64,000 bases of DNA from Bufo bufo (Eukaryota; Chordata; Amphibia; Anura; Bufonidae): assembly GCF_905171765.1 (NCBI RefSeq), contig NC_053389.1, positions 742,513,146 through 742,577,145 on the forward strand, given 5' to 3'. A program made the translations under genes and the position numbers. This document shows, in pieces, positions 8,984 through 19,676 of this stretch (position 1 is the stretch's first letter; each line of letters begins with the position of its first letter). A model generated the notes under the pieces. It searched no databases. It was not told where the DNA came from and saw nothing but the letters and a program-made list of their open reading frames with translations.

Positions 8984-10685
8984 ACCCTCTGTAGCGGAAA
9001 CAACCGTCTTCTGCTCCTCCTCATCCTCCTCATCATCATTTAATTTGTGCTGAGAAGATGGTCTGGCTATCACCCTGTGTAATGTCTTCCCCCATTTCCA
9101 CCTCTTCCACATGCAAAGCGTCCTCCTTCATTGTGAGAAGTGAGCATTTCAGTAGACACAGAAGTGGGATAGTTACGCTGATAATAGCGGCATCGCCGCT
9201 CACCATCTGTGTTGATTCCTCAAAGTTGGGTAAAACCTTACAGAGGTCAGACATCCATGCCCACTCGTCGCTTGTGAAGAGTGGAGACTGACTGGAAAGT
9301 CGAAGACCATGTTGCAGCTGGTATTCTACTACTGTCCCCTGCTGCTCACAAAGCCTGGCCAACATGTGGATCGTGGAGTTCCAGCGCGTGCTCACGTCGC
9401 ACAACAGTCGGTGAACTGGCAATTGCAAGCGCTGCTGCAGTGTTTTCAGACCGGCGGCAGCTGTAGATGACTTTCCGAAATGGGCACACACGCGGCGCAC
9501 CTTCACCAGTAGCTCAGGCAAATTGGGGTAGGTTTTGAGAAACCGCTGAACCACAAGGTTGAACACGTGGGATAGGCATGGTATGTGTGTGAGCTTGCCA
9601 AGCTCCAAAGCTGCCACCAAGTTACGGACATTATCAGACACAACCATGCTTGGTTGTAGGTTGATTGGCGAGAGCCACAGCTCAGTCTGGTCCCTTATCC
9701 CCTGCCACAGCTTTGCGGCGGTGTGCTGTTTGTCACCTAAGCAAATTAGCTTCAGCACGGCCTGTTGCTGCTTCCCCACTGCAGTGCTACACTGCTTCCA
9801 GCTACTGATTCATGGCTGACTAGTGCTGCAAGATGAGAATTCAGAGGTGGAAGTGGAGGAGGAGAAGAGGGGTTTGCAGCCACTAATGTAGGTGGTGAAG
9901 GAAATCCTGATGGAAGTAGGGCCCGTAATCCTTGGCGTCGGTAGCACCTGTGCTATCTCAGGGTACGACTCGCTCCTGGCCTCCAAAAAGTTCACCCAGT
10001 GTGCAGTCAGGGAAATGTAGCAGGGGTGTGATATACCTTCTTCCACAAATACTGCTCTTCTATAGGGACTTTTGTCACAGGGTCATTTTGAAAATGACAG
10101 GCAGAGGAAGAGGCAGGCCATTCCACAAGGGTGGTAGGGGTCAGGCAGGTGCACCAGGCCGGAGCCTAAGTGGGAAGTTGCAGAAGGTGCGTGCGATTAC
10201 GTCAAAGGATGCACCAGACTTGGTTGAGTGACTCACTCAGCCTTCCGCTTCTGCACCCTCCTCATCCTCTCTATCTGCACCCTCTTCACTCTCTGCTGTG
10301 TGCACCCCCAAAGACACCACCACCACCACGATATCCCCTCCGCTCAAGTCAGAGGAATTATTTTCCCATCCATTACAAGACCTTACCGATGCGCATCCAT
10401 TCTTCATGAAGAGGAGGTATCAACGGTCGCCACCCAGCAATCTTACGACAGTACCCAGATCAGCCCAAGGAGGGTGGTCCCCGCTGTTGCTGCCTACTCC
10501 GAGATATCTAATGTCAGTGGTGGTGAAGGTGACAATGATGACGTGTCGATGGACGTCATGTAGGTGCCCACAAGAGAGGAAGAGGAGGGGCGTTCAGAGG
10601 GAGAGACGGAGCAGCAGATAGGGAGGAGAAGAAGGAGAAGCAGGCAGAACTTACAGTGCACAGGAGGCAAAAAGCAGACTGCTAA

Positions 10686-11806
10686 TGTAGTGTCCCACTA
10701 GATAGGCGTGGGCACTACACAAGGGTCAATTGGTGTGCGCGTTACTCCTACTCACAAGGGACAGAAATGTTATGTTTAATTGTGCATTTTAGGTATTTTC
10801 TAATGTGTTTTTATATGCAATGTTCCCCTGTATGATGCAATAGCAGGCCTGGTTGGGTGTAGTTAGACATCCCAGACGCTAGAGGGAGATAGGGAGCCCC
10901 TAGTATAAAGGTCTAGGCCCAGACAGGGAGAGTCAGTTCAGAGTCAGGAGTCTGCTGAGACATAAGTTAGAAGGCACCAGCCAGGGACAAGGGCCTCCTC
11001 CTGACATGCAGCTAGACAGCCCTGGCTTCTAGTTGTTACCAGGAGGCTAGTAGAGGGATCCTAGCCTACCTGCGGATCAAGAGAGCCTTAGTTAGCTCTG
11101 AAGACACCCCAGTTGCAGGACAGCGCCTCCTGGGAGAAACCTGCAGTTACCCTCAAGCCGAGTAAGGACAATACCAGGTCAGATAAGTACCCTGATGGGC
11201 AGAGGTTCTATAAAGTACAGCAAGCGCCAATACTGGAGAGAGGATTTATATACCAAGGATGAAAGCCAACATTTAGGCATCCGGGCCTTGGGATCCAGCC
11301 AGCTAGAATAGCTGAAGGGGATAGAGCAGCATTGCACTGCAAAGCATTAGCCGTTGTGCCCTCCAAGTATCTTGCATGATTAATACCTGCCATTATTCAA
11401 AGTCTACCTGCTTGTGAAGTATTGTTCAAGGGACTGCATTATCATCACAATCACCTGTAACTGTATGTACCAAGTTGGACTGTGTTACCAAGTAAAGCAA
11501 CGTTTGGTTTATCCACTGAGTACTCAGTTATTCCTCCTATAAATCGGTGTGCCACCGTTACTGGCACTGGCGTCACGTTTCCAACAGGGACCTTGCCCCA
11601 GGCACTAAAAAATACCTGTAACATCCAGGGCACCTAATCCACCATCAGGCCTGGTCCCTATATACAGAGTGTGCCCCAGAGGAACTGTGTCTACCTCTCA
11701 TTCACTGCTGCATGCCTGCCCAGGGTTCTCTAATATAGTGAGCAACCCTCGATTGCCTATAACCGTGACCTCGCTTCGCTATACCCTGCAGGTCTGGCGT
11801 GCTGCA
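10686..11806 (+). mobile_element. Solo LTR candidate
   Basis: The insertion starts TGTAGTGTCCCAC, ends GGCGTGCTGCA, and is flanked by CTAA on both sides (10682-10685 and 11807-11810). The flanks rejoin hAT sequence that is continuous in copy C. TG...CA ends, a 4-bp duplication, a promoter-like TATAAAG (10904-10910) and an AGTAAAGCAA polyadenylation-like site near 11491 fit an LTR of about 1.1 kb. No gag or pol is present, so it would be a recombination-derived solo LTR. Superfamily is not determinable by eye. Confidence 0.65.
10904..10910 (+). promoter_or_regulatory. TATA box of the LTR candidate
   Basis: TATAAAG lies about 220 bases from the LTR start, upstream of a purine-rich stretch (AGACAGGGAGAGTCAGTTC) where the transcript would be expected to begin. 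Confidence 0.45.
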
Positions 11807-11888
11807 CTAATATATCTGGAATGAGCCATCCACCATGCACGGTCACATCTGGTGTTCCCAGGATGCCGGCACATGGCTCCACAGTGTG

Positions 11889-11896
11889 GGCTTTTT
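11889..11896. repeat. Target-site duplication of non-autonomous hAT, left copy
   Basis: GGCTTTTT is repeated exactly at 13112-13119 on the other side of the element. Confidence 0.9.
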
Positions 11897-11984
11897 CAGG
11901 GCTGGCTCCAGGTTCATGTGGGCCCTTGGGCGATAAAGTCCCCTTTACACAGTGATACGATAACTCTCTGAGTACAGATAATAT

Positions 11985-12290
11985 AGTAGATGTCTCCTGC
12001 AGTCCTATGTAGCAGCACAGATAACACTAGTGCTAATAATGTGTTAGTGTTACCTGCAGTCCTATGTAAAACCACAGATAACACTAATGCTGACAATGTG
12101 GTAGTGTTACCTGCAGTCCTATGTAAAACCACAGATAACACTAATTGCGGATAATGTGGTAGTGTTACCTGCAGTCCTATGTAAAACCACAGATAAAACC
12201 AGTGTAGATCATGTGGTAGTGTTACCTGCAGTCATATGTAAGACCACAGATAACACTAGTGTAGATCATGTGGTAGTGTTACCTACATCC
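11985..12290. repeat. Tandem repeat, about 59-bp unit, 5 copies
   Basis: Units contain GTGGTAGTGTTACCTGCAG, then TCCTATGTAAAACCAC, then AGATAACAC. The open frames across it on both strands are products of repetition. Confidence 0.9.
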
Positions 12291-12539
12291 TTAGTGTGCC
12301 TCCCTGTTTCTCTCCCACGGACTCCATGCTGGTGGAGCTGCCTCCTCTTCCATCTTCTTCTTCTTGCCCCGCACAGAACGTCCTGATGCAGCTGCGTCAA
12401 GACATAGGAACACTGTAGGCATGGTGATGTAGGCAGGGAGAGACACACACACACAGGAAGAGACACACACATACAGGGACATACACACAGCTAGGCCTCA
12501 CAACACTCCAGCCAGGCTCCTCTCCGTACAGGAACACAC

Positions 12540-12705
12540 AGGGTCACTAGTGAGGTGACAGAAAGCGGGAGGAGCAGAGTCAGTAGTGGGGTGACAGTAG
12601 GAGGGGGAGCAGGGTCACTAGTGGGGTGACAGGAGGAGGGGGAGAAGGGTCACTAGGGGAGCAGGGTCACTAGTGGGCTGACAGGAGGAGGGGGAGCAGA
12701 GAACT
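12540..12705. repeat. G-rich minisatellite
   Basis: Units of about 35 bases with GGGTCACTAGTGGGGTGACAG and AGGAGGGGGAGCA are repeated four times with variation. Confidence 0.85.
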
Positions 12706-15358
12706 GTGAGACTGAACAGAACCATGATTGGGGGAGGGGGGAATCACTTACTTGAAGACTGACAGGCCGGGCTCCCTAGCTTTCCAGCGGCCCTGTCATG
12801 TTTCCATGGGTCCTTGCACAGCGCACCATGCTCTCCTTACTACAGCCATCAGCCACACTGGGAGCCCTCCTTCTTCCAGCTCCTGGCTTCCTCTGCTGCA
12901 GGGCCTGCCACTCCGACCAGTGTACTTGCGAACATGCACATGCACGCGGCGCACTGACGCTCTGCAATCTGCAGGCCTGGAGATCTTTTATGACGGCGGC
13001 AGCGCCAGTTTGTCAAATTTTTAAAGGGACCGTGCAAAAACGAGTGGGCTTCCCCAGAAGCAGTGGGCCCCGGCACTTGCCTGGGTTTGCCGGGTGCTGG
13101 CACCGGCCCTGGGCTTTTTTAACGTGTCTGCTGCTGACAATAGTGTTGCTATCTGCAGCCTGTGCTGTCAACGCATAAGTCACGGTAAGCCCAACACTCA
13201 CCCAGGGACGACCGCCTTAAGAAGGCACTTGGCCTCCCATCACCGAGTCCAGTGGGAGCAACACCGTCAGAACCCACAAAGCCACACTCCCGGCGCTCCA
13301 GATCCTGCCTCTTCTCCTTCTCCTCTCTCCTTGTCCTCCACCTTCCACCGTGCGCCTTCGCGTTCATCTACCAAAAGGCAGGCTTCCGTGGCCCAAGTGT
13401 TCGAGTTTAAAAAGATGATGACGCCGGATAACCCTCTTGCCCAACGGCTGACCGCTGGCTTGTCGGAACTGCTAGCCCACCAACTACTTCCATATAAACT
13501 GGTGTACTCGGAGGCCTTTAGAAAATTTGTGGCCATTGGCACACCGCAATGGAAGGTCCCCGGAAGGAAATATTTCTCCCAGAAGGGCATCCCGGAGCTA
13601 TATGGCCACGTTCAGCAGCAAGTGAATGTATCTCTGGCTAACAGAGCCGGTGCCAAGATACATCTAACCACAGACACGTGGTCTAGAAAACACGAGCAGG
13701 GAAGGTACATAACTTTTACCGCCCACTAGGTGAACCTTCTGACGTCATGCAACCCGTGGCACCCGTGTGGATTTGGTGTTACACGACTGACTCCTCGTTT
13801 TCCACTGCTACCGCCTCTGCCTCTGCGCCCCCCAAGCTCCCCAGAACCTATTTGACGTGCTAGGTGAGACGTTGCCATACTGTGCTGTGGCTGTTGTGCC
13901 TGGAAGCCAAGAGCCACACCGGTCCTGCTCTCCATTCAGCTTTGCTGTCACAGGCCGATCAGTGGCTAACCCTGCTCAATTTGACAGTTGGTAAAGTGGT
14001 GTGCGACAATGGTGCCAATCTGCTGAGCGCGCTGAACAGGACAGAATGACACACGTGCCGTGCATGGCACACGTCCTTAACTTAGTCATGCAGTGATTCG
14101 TGGCCAAATACCTTGGGGTCCAAGGACGTCTTGCCGCATGCCAGGAAAATCTCTGAACATTTTAGAAGATTTTACACGGCCATGGCTCGCCTTGCTGACG
14201 TTCAGCGGCGAAACCACCTGCCCGTCAGACGTCTGATTTCTGACTGCCCGACGCGCTGGAACTCCACCTCTATATGCTTGATAGGCTGCTCCAGCATAAA
14301 CGTGCAGTTAACGACTACCTGTACGAACTCAGCGGCAGGACAGGTTCTGGGGAGCTTGTTTTTTTTTTCCACTGCGCCAGTGGCTGCACATGTGCGACGC
14401 ATGCAGACTTCTGCAGCCATTTGATGAGATCACCAAACTGGTCAGTCGCAGCCAGGGTGCTATCTGTGACATCGTACCTTACGCCTTCTTTCTGGAGCGT
14501 GCATTGCGTCGTGTCATTGATCAAGCCGTCGAGGAGCAGGAGCAGGAAGATGAGGGAGTCGCAATGTTGGATGAATTCCCAGGGGGGGCTACTCCATCTG
14601 AGACAAGTCAACAGGAGTCTGAAGAGGAGTCAGAGGAGGATGGTGACGGGGCTGAGGAGGAGCAAGAAGAGCATGCTTTAAACTTTTCTGGGATCCCTGG
14701 TGTTGTCTGTGGCGGGGGGGAGGAGACCAAGCATAACATTATCCTGGACGATGAGCAGGAGCCAGGCCACTCCACCGCTTCCAGTAGGGGCCTTCATACT
14801 CCAGTGTTTGAAGAGGGACCTCCGTATAAAAGCATAAAGGGCAAGGACCAGTACTGGGTGGCAACGTACTTAGACCCCCGGTACAAACACAAAATGGCGG
14901 ACATGTTACCAGCATCACAGAGGGCTGTCAGAATGCAGCACTTCCAGGCCTGCTTTGAGAAATGCTGCATTCTGCTTTTGCGGGCGCTGGCAGAGGAATT
15001 TTCACTCACAGAGAAACAGTTGTGGGTACCAATCCAATAGCGCATGCAACCCATCGGCAGCCGCCCTCCGGATCCAGCCTCAGGGAACATCTAGACCGAC
15101 AGGTGTCTGACTACATCGGGTTAACGGACGATGTGAACCCTCTGAGAAGCGAGGAACCCCTGGACTAATGGGTGTGCAGACTTGACCTGTGGCCAGAGCT
15201 GGCACAATTTGGCATGGAACTCTTGGCTTGCCCCTCGTCCAGTGTCCTATCTGAAAGGACGTTCATCGCAGCAGGGGGGATCGTGACCGATAAGCACACC
15301 CGCCTAGCTCACGACAGTGTGGACTATCTCCCATTTCTAAAAATGAATGAGGCATGGA

Positions 15359-16480
15359 TCTCGGAGGAATTCAACACATGTGACGAGTCGACCACGTTTA
15401 ATTGAATTTACTCATGACAGCCCACAAATATCCGCCACCAGAACAAATAATGGTCCCTGTCTTAGGTAATACAGCGAAATAAAAGGCCTTTTATGTCTGT
15501 TGAATGCCTAATAATTTGGGCCTCCGAGGAATTCAACACCTGTGACAACCACGTGTTTCAACTATTATAATTAGTTTTTTTTTCAAGAGGGGGGATTTCG
15601 TTAGCCATTTTTTAATCCAATTTTATATTTTTAGTTCTTTTAAACATATGCATTTGACCTGTATTTGTACTGGCCTAGTAAAATTGATATCCATTGACCG
15701 TCTAATAGACCTCCAGCCACATAATCACTTGATCTTATCTGTACGGTGAATGCATCATTTTTGGGGCCTGTAATACACTGGCCTTCAGTAAAATTGATAT
15801 CCAATGACCGTGTAATCTACCTCCAGCCACATACTTACTCTTTCTTTTCTGTACGGTGAATGCATAACTTTTGGGGCCTGCTGTAAAATTGATATCCAAT
15901 GACTGTGTAATCTACCTCCAGCCAGCCACATACTTACTTGTTCTTTTCTGTCTGCTGAATGCATAATTTTTGGGGCCTGTAGTCGACTGGCCTGCTGTAA
16001 AATTGATATCCAATGACCGTATAATCTACCTCCAGCCAGCCACATACTTACTTGTTATTTTCTGTACGGGGAATGAATAAGTGTTGGGGCCTCGGAGGAA
16101 TTCAATATCACTGACGACCACGTGTAATCGAATTTCAACTATTATCATTAGGGTTTTTTTCAAGAGGGGGGATTTCATTAGCCATGTTTTTAATCCAATT
16201 TTATATTTTTAGTTCTTTTAAACATATGTATTTGACCTATATTTCTACTGGCCTGCAATAAAATTGATATCCATTGACCGTGTAATATACCTCCGGCCAC
16301 ATAATCACTTGATCTTTTCTGTCCGGTGAATGCCTAATGTTTGGGGCCTATAGTCCAGTGGCCTACAGTAAGATTTTTATCCATTGACCGCAAAATGTAC
16401 CTCGAGCCACATAATCAGAATTTATTTTATGTCAGGTAAATGCCTACTTTTTAAAGCCCGTACTTCCGTGGCCTAAAAGA
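15359..16480. repeat. 3' repeat array of hAT copy A, including duplicated coding terminus
   Basis: A 95-125-bp unit with AAAATTGATATCCA, TGACCGT, ACCTCCAGCCACATA and TTTTCTGT recurs six to seven times between about 15650 and 16440. A larger block is duplicated: GAGGAATTCAACA with TTTTTTTCAAGAGGGGGGAT occurs at about 15524 and 16089. Its first bases repeat the last coding segment of the transposase (SEEFN) at about 15363. Confidence 0.85.
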
Positions 16481-16951
16481 AAAAATTTCTAGGCTCCAAG
16501 AGGGCACATTTCAGAGAATTTCCCTTTAAGACGCATAAAAATGTCCACTGATTAAGATACATATTTTTTGTTGGAATTTTTGTCATTGATCCCCCTCTAG
16601 TACCGATGTAGTAGAGTTAACACTCATGCTTTCTGAGATTTCTGAGATGTGTTATCTAAACTAAGCAAACACCTTCAATTGCTTTTCAATGGCTTTTGTT
16701 TCAAGATAACACGATGATTTAAGAAATTTGAGTTAAGAGTTTGAGTGCTAACCCTGCTACATCTGTATGTCACTGTCCATATTGTGGGACTATTTGTGCA
16801 CTTCTACTTAGTATTTGGTGGCTGCAAATATGAGCTGAAGGTTTTTCAAGTTCGCCTGCCATTAAAGTAAATGGGGCGTGCCGCGAACTTGTGGTTCGCG
16901 AACATTTGATTGCGTTCGCGAACCGTCCCGGTCGATGTTCGTCCATCACTA

Positions 16952-17553
16952 TCCAGCAACTGAGTCCACTATCAACAACTTTGCTCAGATCTGTCAAGTG
17001 ACTAAAACTACTACAGACCTCAGCTCGCATGAAGAGATCTGCTGATAGCAAGAACAGTATTTCACCTCAGTTTTCTCCTGGGGACAAGGTCTGGCTTTCC
17101 TCTAAAAACATCAAGGTTATCAAAGTGAACTTAAGGTGCCCTCATATAAGTTGGAGCCCTGTTTCCATGGACCTTTCGAGGTTTTGCAACAGTTAAATCC
17201 AGTCAGTTATAAGTTGCACTTTCTCGTCCCTTTACATATTCCTAATTATCTTCATGTTTTCCTCTTTAAGCCAGTTGTGTTTAGCCATTACTGCACAAAT
17301 TCTGCTCCTGCTTTCTCTTCAGTTGGCATGGAAAATTTATACGAGGTCAAGAATTTTCAGAACATGAAGAAAATCAGAGGTAAAAGCTTCTTCTGGTGGT
17401 TTGTAAGGAATTTGATCCAGGGGAAAGAACTTGGGGGCCTGTTAAAAACATGAATGTTCCAATTCTTCTAAAGGAATTTTTGCAGCAATCTGGATCAAAG
17501 AAGAGAAGGTGTAAGGGAGGGAAACTGTTACAGAAGAAGCATGGCAGTGAAAC
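16952..17553 (+). pseudogene. Ty3/gypsy chromovirus pol 3' end: integrase C-terminus and chromodomain
   Basis: Broken plus-strand frames give FSPGDKVWLSSKNI, a GPFEVLQQLNPVSYKL stretch (GPY/F-like module of integrase) and IPNYLHVFLFKPVV. A chromodomain-like segment follows, YEVKNFQNMKKIRGKSFF with WWF where W-K-G is expected, then a frameshift and VPILLKEFLQ. This is the order found at the end of chromoviral pol. Reverse transcriptase, RNase H, the integrase core and gag are absent; hAT copy A abuts the upstream end and appears to have inserted in this element. Confidence 0.75.
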
Positions 17554-17652
17554 GTCCATTGAGGTTGCTGGTGCGCTACTTTGGTCGATATATGTGTGTT
17601 ATACTGTATTAATGTGTTATGTACACATTCTCATTGTGGCCTTATTATTGTT

Positions 17653-18250
17653 AAAGATGTGTGAATTTTACTGTTAAAGATGTGTGAATTTTATTCTATA
17701 TTTAGTATCTCTAGGACTGTAATGAGTTAAACTTTTTCTTTTCCAAGTGCCTCCCTCCCACCCCTCTCTTTGTCTAAAGCAGGAGAGGAAGGGGGGCAAA
17801 GTGCTGTGCTGTGAGAAGTGTCTGATTTCACACCTTTCTGCAGGTGTCCCATAGAGTATGGTGGAATGCGTAAACCAATCACATGACTTGATGATATATG
17901 TTGTTCACTGCCTATAGAGAAGCACCTCTTTGAAGTGTCACATATGACGTATGCAGTAGTATTGTTAGACTGTCCACCATTACAAAATGGAGACCCTTAG
18001 ATGTTTACATTAGCTTAACATTCCAAGGTGGTACCCACTGCGCAGATGTTAAGAGTGTTATCTCTGTTTCTCTTATCTCTTTTTAACTTTGACCAATGAA
18101 ACAATGGTTTGTGTCTCAGTGAGGACTGCCCTCTTCTGAAGATATATATACGCTTACCTCATGTAATAAAAGTTAGAGATTGCTTTGACCAACTTCTGTG
18201 TCAGTGTTCAGTCTCTCAGCCATGCGTGGATATTAACCCCCTGGGGGGGT
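17653..18250 (+). mobile_element. LTR-like sequence, boundaries uncertain
   Basis: Downstream of the chromoviral pol end lie two tandem copies of TGTTAAAGATGTGTGAATTTTA (17653 and 17675). They are followed by about 550 bases ending with a TATA-like ATATATATACGC (about 18140), an AATAAAA signal (about 18165) and a TGTGTCAGTGTTCAGTCTCT tail. TATA-to-AATAAA spacing suits an LTR. It may be the 3' LTR of the same chromovirus or a separate LTR. I could not find matching target duplications. Confidence 0.5.
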
Positions 18251-18408
18251 ACATTGATTCGGAACACCAGAGTGCATCTTAAATGCCCTAATTTAGGGCT
18301 GCTTTAACATTATAATTTAGTCGACTATTGCTTAGGGTTAAGTTATGTTATGTGGGTGACTTTCTAGTGTAATATGGGGGGTGCTCATTGGGTATGTATC
18401 CTTATTAG

Positions 18409-18416
18409 CTTGGCAT
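18409..18416. repeat. Target-site duplication of hAT copy D, left
   Basis: CTTGGCAT here and TTTGGCAT at 25439-25446 differ by one transition and lie directly outside the TIRs. Confidence 0.85.
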
Positions 18417-18594
18417 TAGAGATGAGCAAATCAAAGTTGACGAAGTGGAATTCATTCCGAATTTCAGGAAAAATTTTCCTAAAATGGCTGCTGCACATGT
18501 TAGGACATGAAGCAATGAACTCTGGGAACGAGGGATCACCCACAATGCCATGCATGGAGCCAATCAGCAGCCAGCTAGCCCTGTGATGTCACAG

Positions 18595-18606
18595 CCCTAT
18601 AAATAG
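18595..18606 (+). promoter_or_regulatory. TATA box, hAT copy D
   Basis: CCTATAAATAGC lies about 180 bases inside the left TIR and about 1.1 kb upstream of the transposase ATG, in a block with CCAATCAGCAGCCAG, a CCAAT-like context. It is a plausible relic of the element's promoter. Confidence 0.5.
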
Positions 18607-18949
18607 CTTCAACCATCTTGGATTCTGCCATTTTCCAGTGTACTTAGTGCAGAGAGAGATGTGACAGGCTCTAGGGACAGTGCTAAGAAAGACTTTATTG
18701 TGCTGAAAAACGATTTATAAGTTCAGGGAAAGATTATTCATATTGTAGGAAAAGGATAGGGAGGCATTATCTACACTATAAAAGGAGAACAGGGTCCAAT
18801 AGAGGAGTGTACAGCCTGGGTAATAGGAACGATTCTATTACACCTTGCTGCACTAATTGGGGATTCTAAATTGCTGTTATACTGCTGCTTTTAAGTTTGC
18901 ACTATATTATAGCTCAATAATTCAAGCAAACCTTGCTTGTTATTGGGGT

Positions 18950-19655
18950 GAAAGTGCTGAAAAAGAATATGTCTTAATCGCCGTTATGCGGTGAAGTTAC
19001 ATTGTACTGCAGCCATATACGGGGTGTATTAATAGAAAAGATTTGTATGTCCTATTAGCCGTTGTGCAGTGAATTTAGATTGTTATATTTTTTGGGGGGT
19101 GTATTAATAGGAAGAAGAATACGTCTTAATTGCCGTTCTGCGGTGAAGTTACATTGTATTACAGCCATTTACGGGGTGTATTAAAAGAAAATATGCATAC
19201 ATCCTATTAGCCGTTCTGCGGTGAATTTTGATTGTCATATTTTTTTGGGGGGTGTATTAATAGGAAAAAGAATACATCTTAATTGCTGTTCTGCGATGAA
19301 ATTACATAGTACTACAGACATTTATGGGGTGTATTAATAGGGAAGATATGTACTTCCTATTAGCCGTTCTGCGGTGAATTTTGATTGTTATATTTTTTTT
19401 GGGGGGGGGTGTATTATTAGGAAAAAGAATACATCTTAATTGCCATTCTACTGTGAAGTTACATTGTACCACAGCCATTTACGGGTTGTATTAATAGGAA
19501 AGATACGTACGTCCTATTAGCCGTTCTGCGGTGACTTTTTATTGTCATATTTTTTTTGGGGGGGTGTATTATTAGGAAAAGGAATACGTCTTATTTGCTG
19601 TTCTGCTGTGAAGTTACATTGTACTACAGCCTTTTTTGAGGTGTATTATTTAAAT
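18950..19655. repeat. Tandem repeat, 150-160 bp unit, about 5 copies
   Basis: Units contain GCCGTTCTGCGGTGAAGTTA and GGGGTGTATTAATAGGAAA. The phrase GTGAAGTTACATTG and its variants recur near 18988, 19140, 19289, 19449 and 19604. The array lies in the presumed 5' leader of hAT copy D. Confidence 0.9.
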
Positions 19656-19676
19656 AAATTTCTTTTATTATACAGT

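Larger units (their letters stand above)
4621..10019 (-). mobile_element. hAT element copy B, right end lost, split by a foldback element
   Basis: The left terminus TAGTGTTGATCGAGCACC at 4621 is a hAT-type TIR, preceded by ATGACAAT as the candidate target site. The transposase remnant lies on the minus strand between 10019 and 5653. Between it and the TIR is a non-coding 3' region with two tandem arrays. The 5' end of the element is missing: homology stops near 10019, where copy A begins in opposite orientation. Removing the 2.5-kb foldback insert leaves about 2.9 kb of hAT sequence. Confidence 0.75.
5653..10019 (-). pseudogene. hAT (Ac-like) transposase, copy B, interrupted
   Basis: Read on the minus strand. 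It starts within the catalytic region at a YISLTAHWVN motif (about 10015) and has an early frameshift. A 247-residue open stretch follows at 9779-9036, with SDNVRNLVAAL, PCLSHVFNLVVQRFL and STRWNSTIHML, all hAT RNase-H-fold landmarks. The frame breaks and the foldback element intervenes (6473-8983). The remainder (6426-5653) has a LLDPRSR motif and ends in the hATC dimerisation segment: LACPAASVLS, AAGGIITDKR, RLSTENADRL. The BED zinc finger and N-terminus are absent because the element is truncated. Stops and frameshifts mean it is inactive. Confidence 0.85.
11897..13111. mobile_element. Non-autonomous hAT element
   Basis: The ends CAGGGCTGGCTCCAG and CTGGCACCGGCCCTG form imperfect TIRs of 15 bp. 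Both flanks carry the 8-bp GGCTTTTT, the hAT hallmark. The 1.2-kb interior is non-coding, with a 59-bp tandem array and a G-rich minisatellite. The element splits the hAT A transposase just before its BED finger (GGCTTTTT, then AACGTGTCTGCTGC), so it inserted after copy A. Confidence 0.9.
10094..15405 (+). pseudogene. hAT (Ac-like, BED-finger) transposase, copy A, interrupted
   Basis: The start ATG at 10094 opens MTGRGRGRPFHKGGRGQAG, a Gly/Arg-rich leader, followed by a Ser/Pro/Thr-rich region with broken frames. After two insertions, the stretch 13112-13729 encodes a BED-type zinc finger (CSLCCQRIS, then HLASHH) and continues to TDTWSRKHEQGRYITFTAH. Later pieces carry VVCDNGANLLSAL (about 13990), ISDCPTRWNST (about 14240) and an acidic tract. 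The C-terminal hATC segment at 15172-15405 has LACPSSSVLSERTF, AAGGIVTDKH and MNEAWISEEFN. Several frameshifts and stops make it non-functional. Its relative, copy C, shares the N-terminal half. Confidence 0.85.
10020..16951 (+). mobile_element. hAT element copy A, 5'-truncated, carrying two insertions
   Basis: The right terminus ends GGTCGATGTTCGTCCATCACTA at 16951, the same TIR as copy C (TAGTGATGGATGAACATCG on the other strand). The transposase remnant runs on the plus strand from 10094 to 15405. An LTR candidate (10686-11806) and a non-autonomous hAT (11897-13111) are inserted in the N-terminal coding region. The 5' TIR and several hundred bases of upstream sequence present in copy C are missing; homology begins at about 10020 at a junction with copy B. 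The bases after the right TIR (TCCAGCAA) have no partner at the left, as expected for a truncated copy. Confidence 0.8.

Noticed and set aside
11914..12386. Frames on both strands with repeated VVLPAVLCKTT-type peptides
   Set aside because: They are products of the 59-bp tandem array in a non-autonomous hAT.
15650..16440. Regular repeat spacing suggestive of a CRISPR array
   Set aside because: Repeats are long, diverged and without unique spacers; the host is a vertebrate and the array is the 3' satellite of hAT copy A.
18595..18606. TATA box as a host promoter
   Set aside because: It lies just inside the left TIR of hAT copy D and is best read as the transposon's own promoter.
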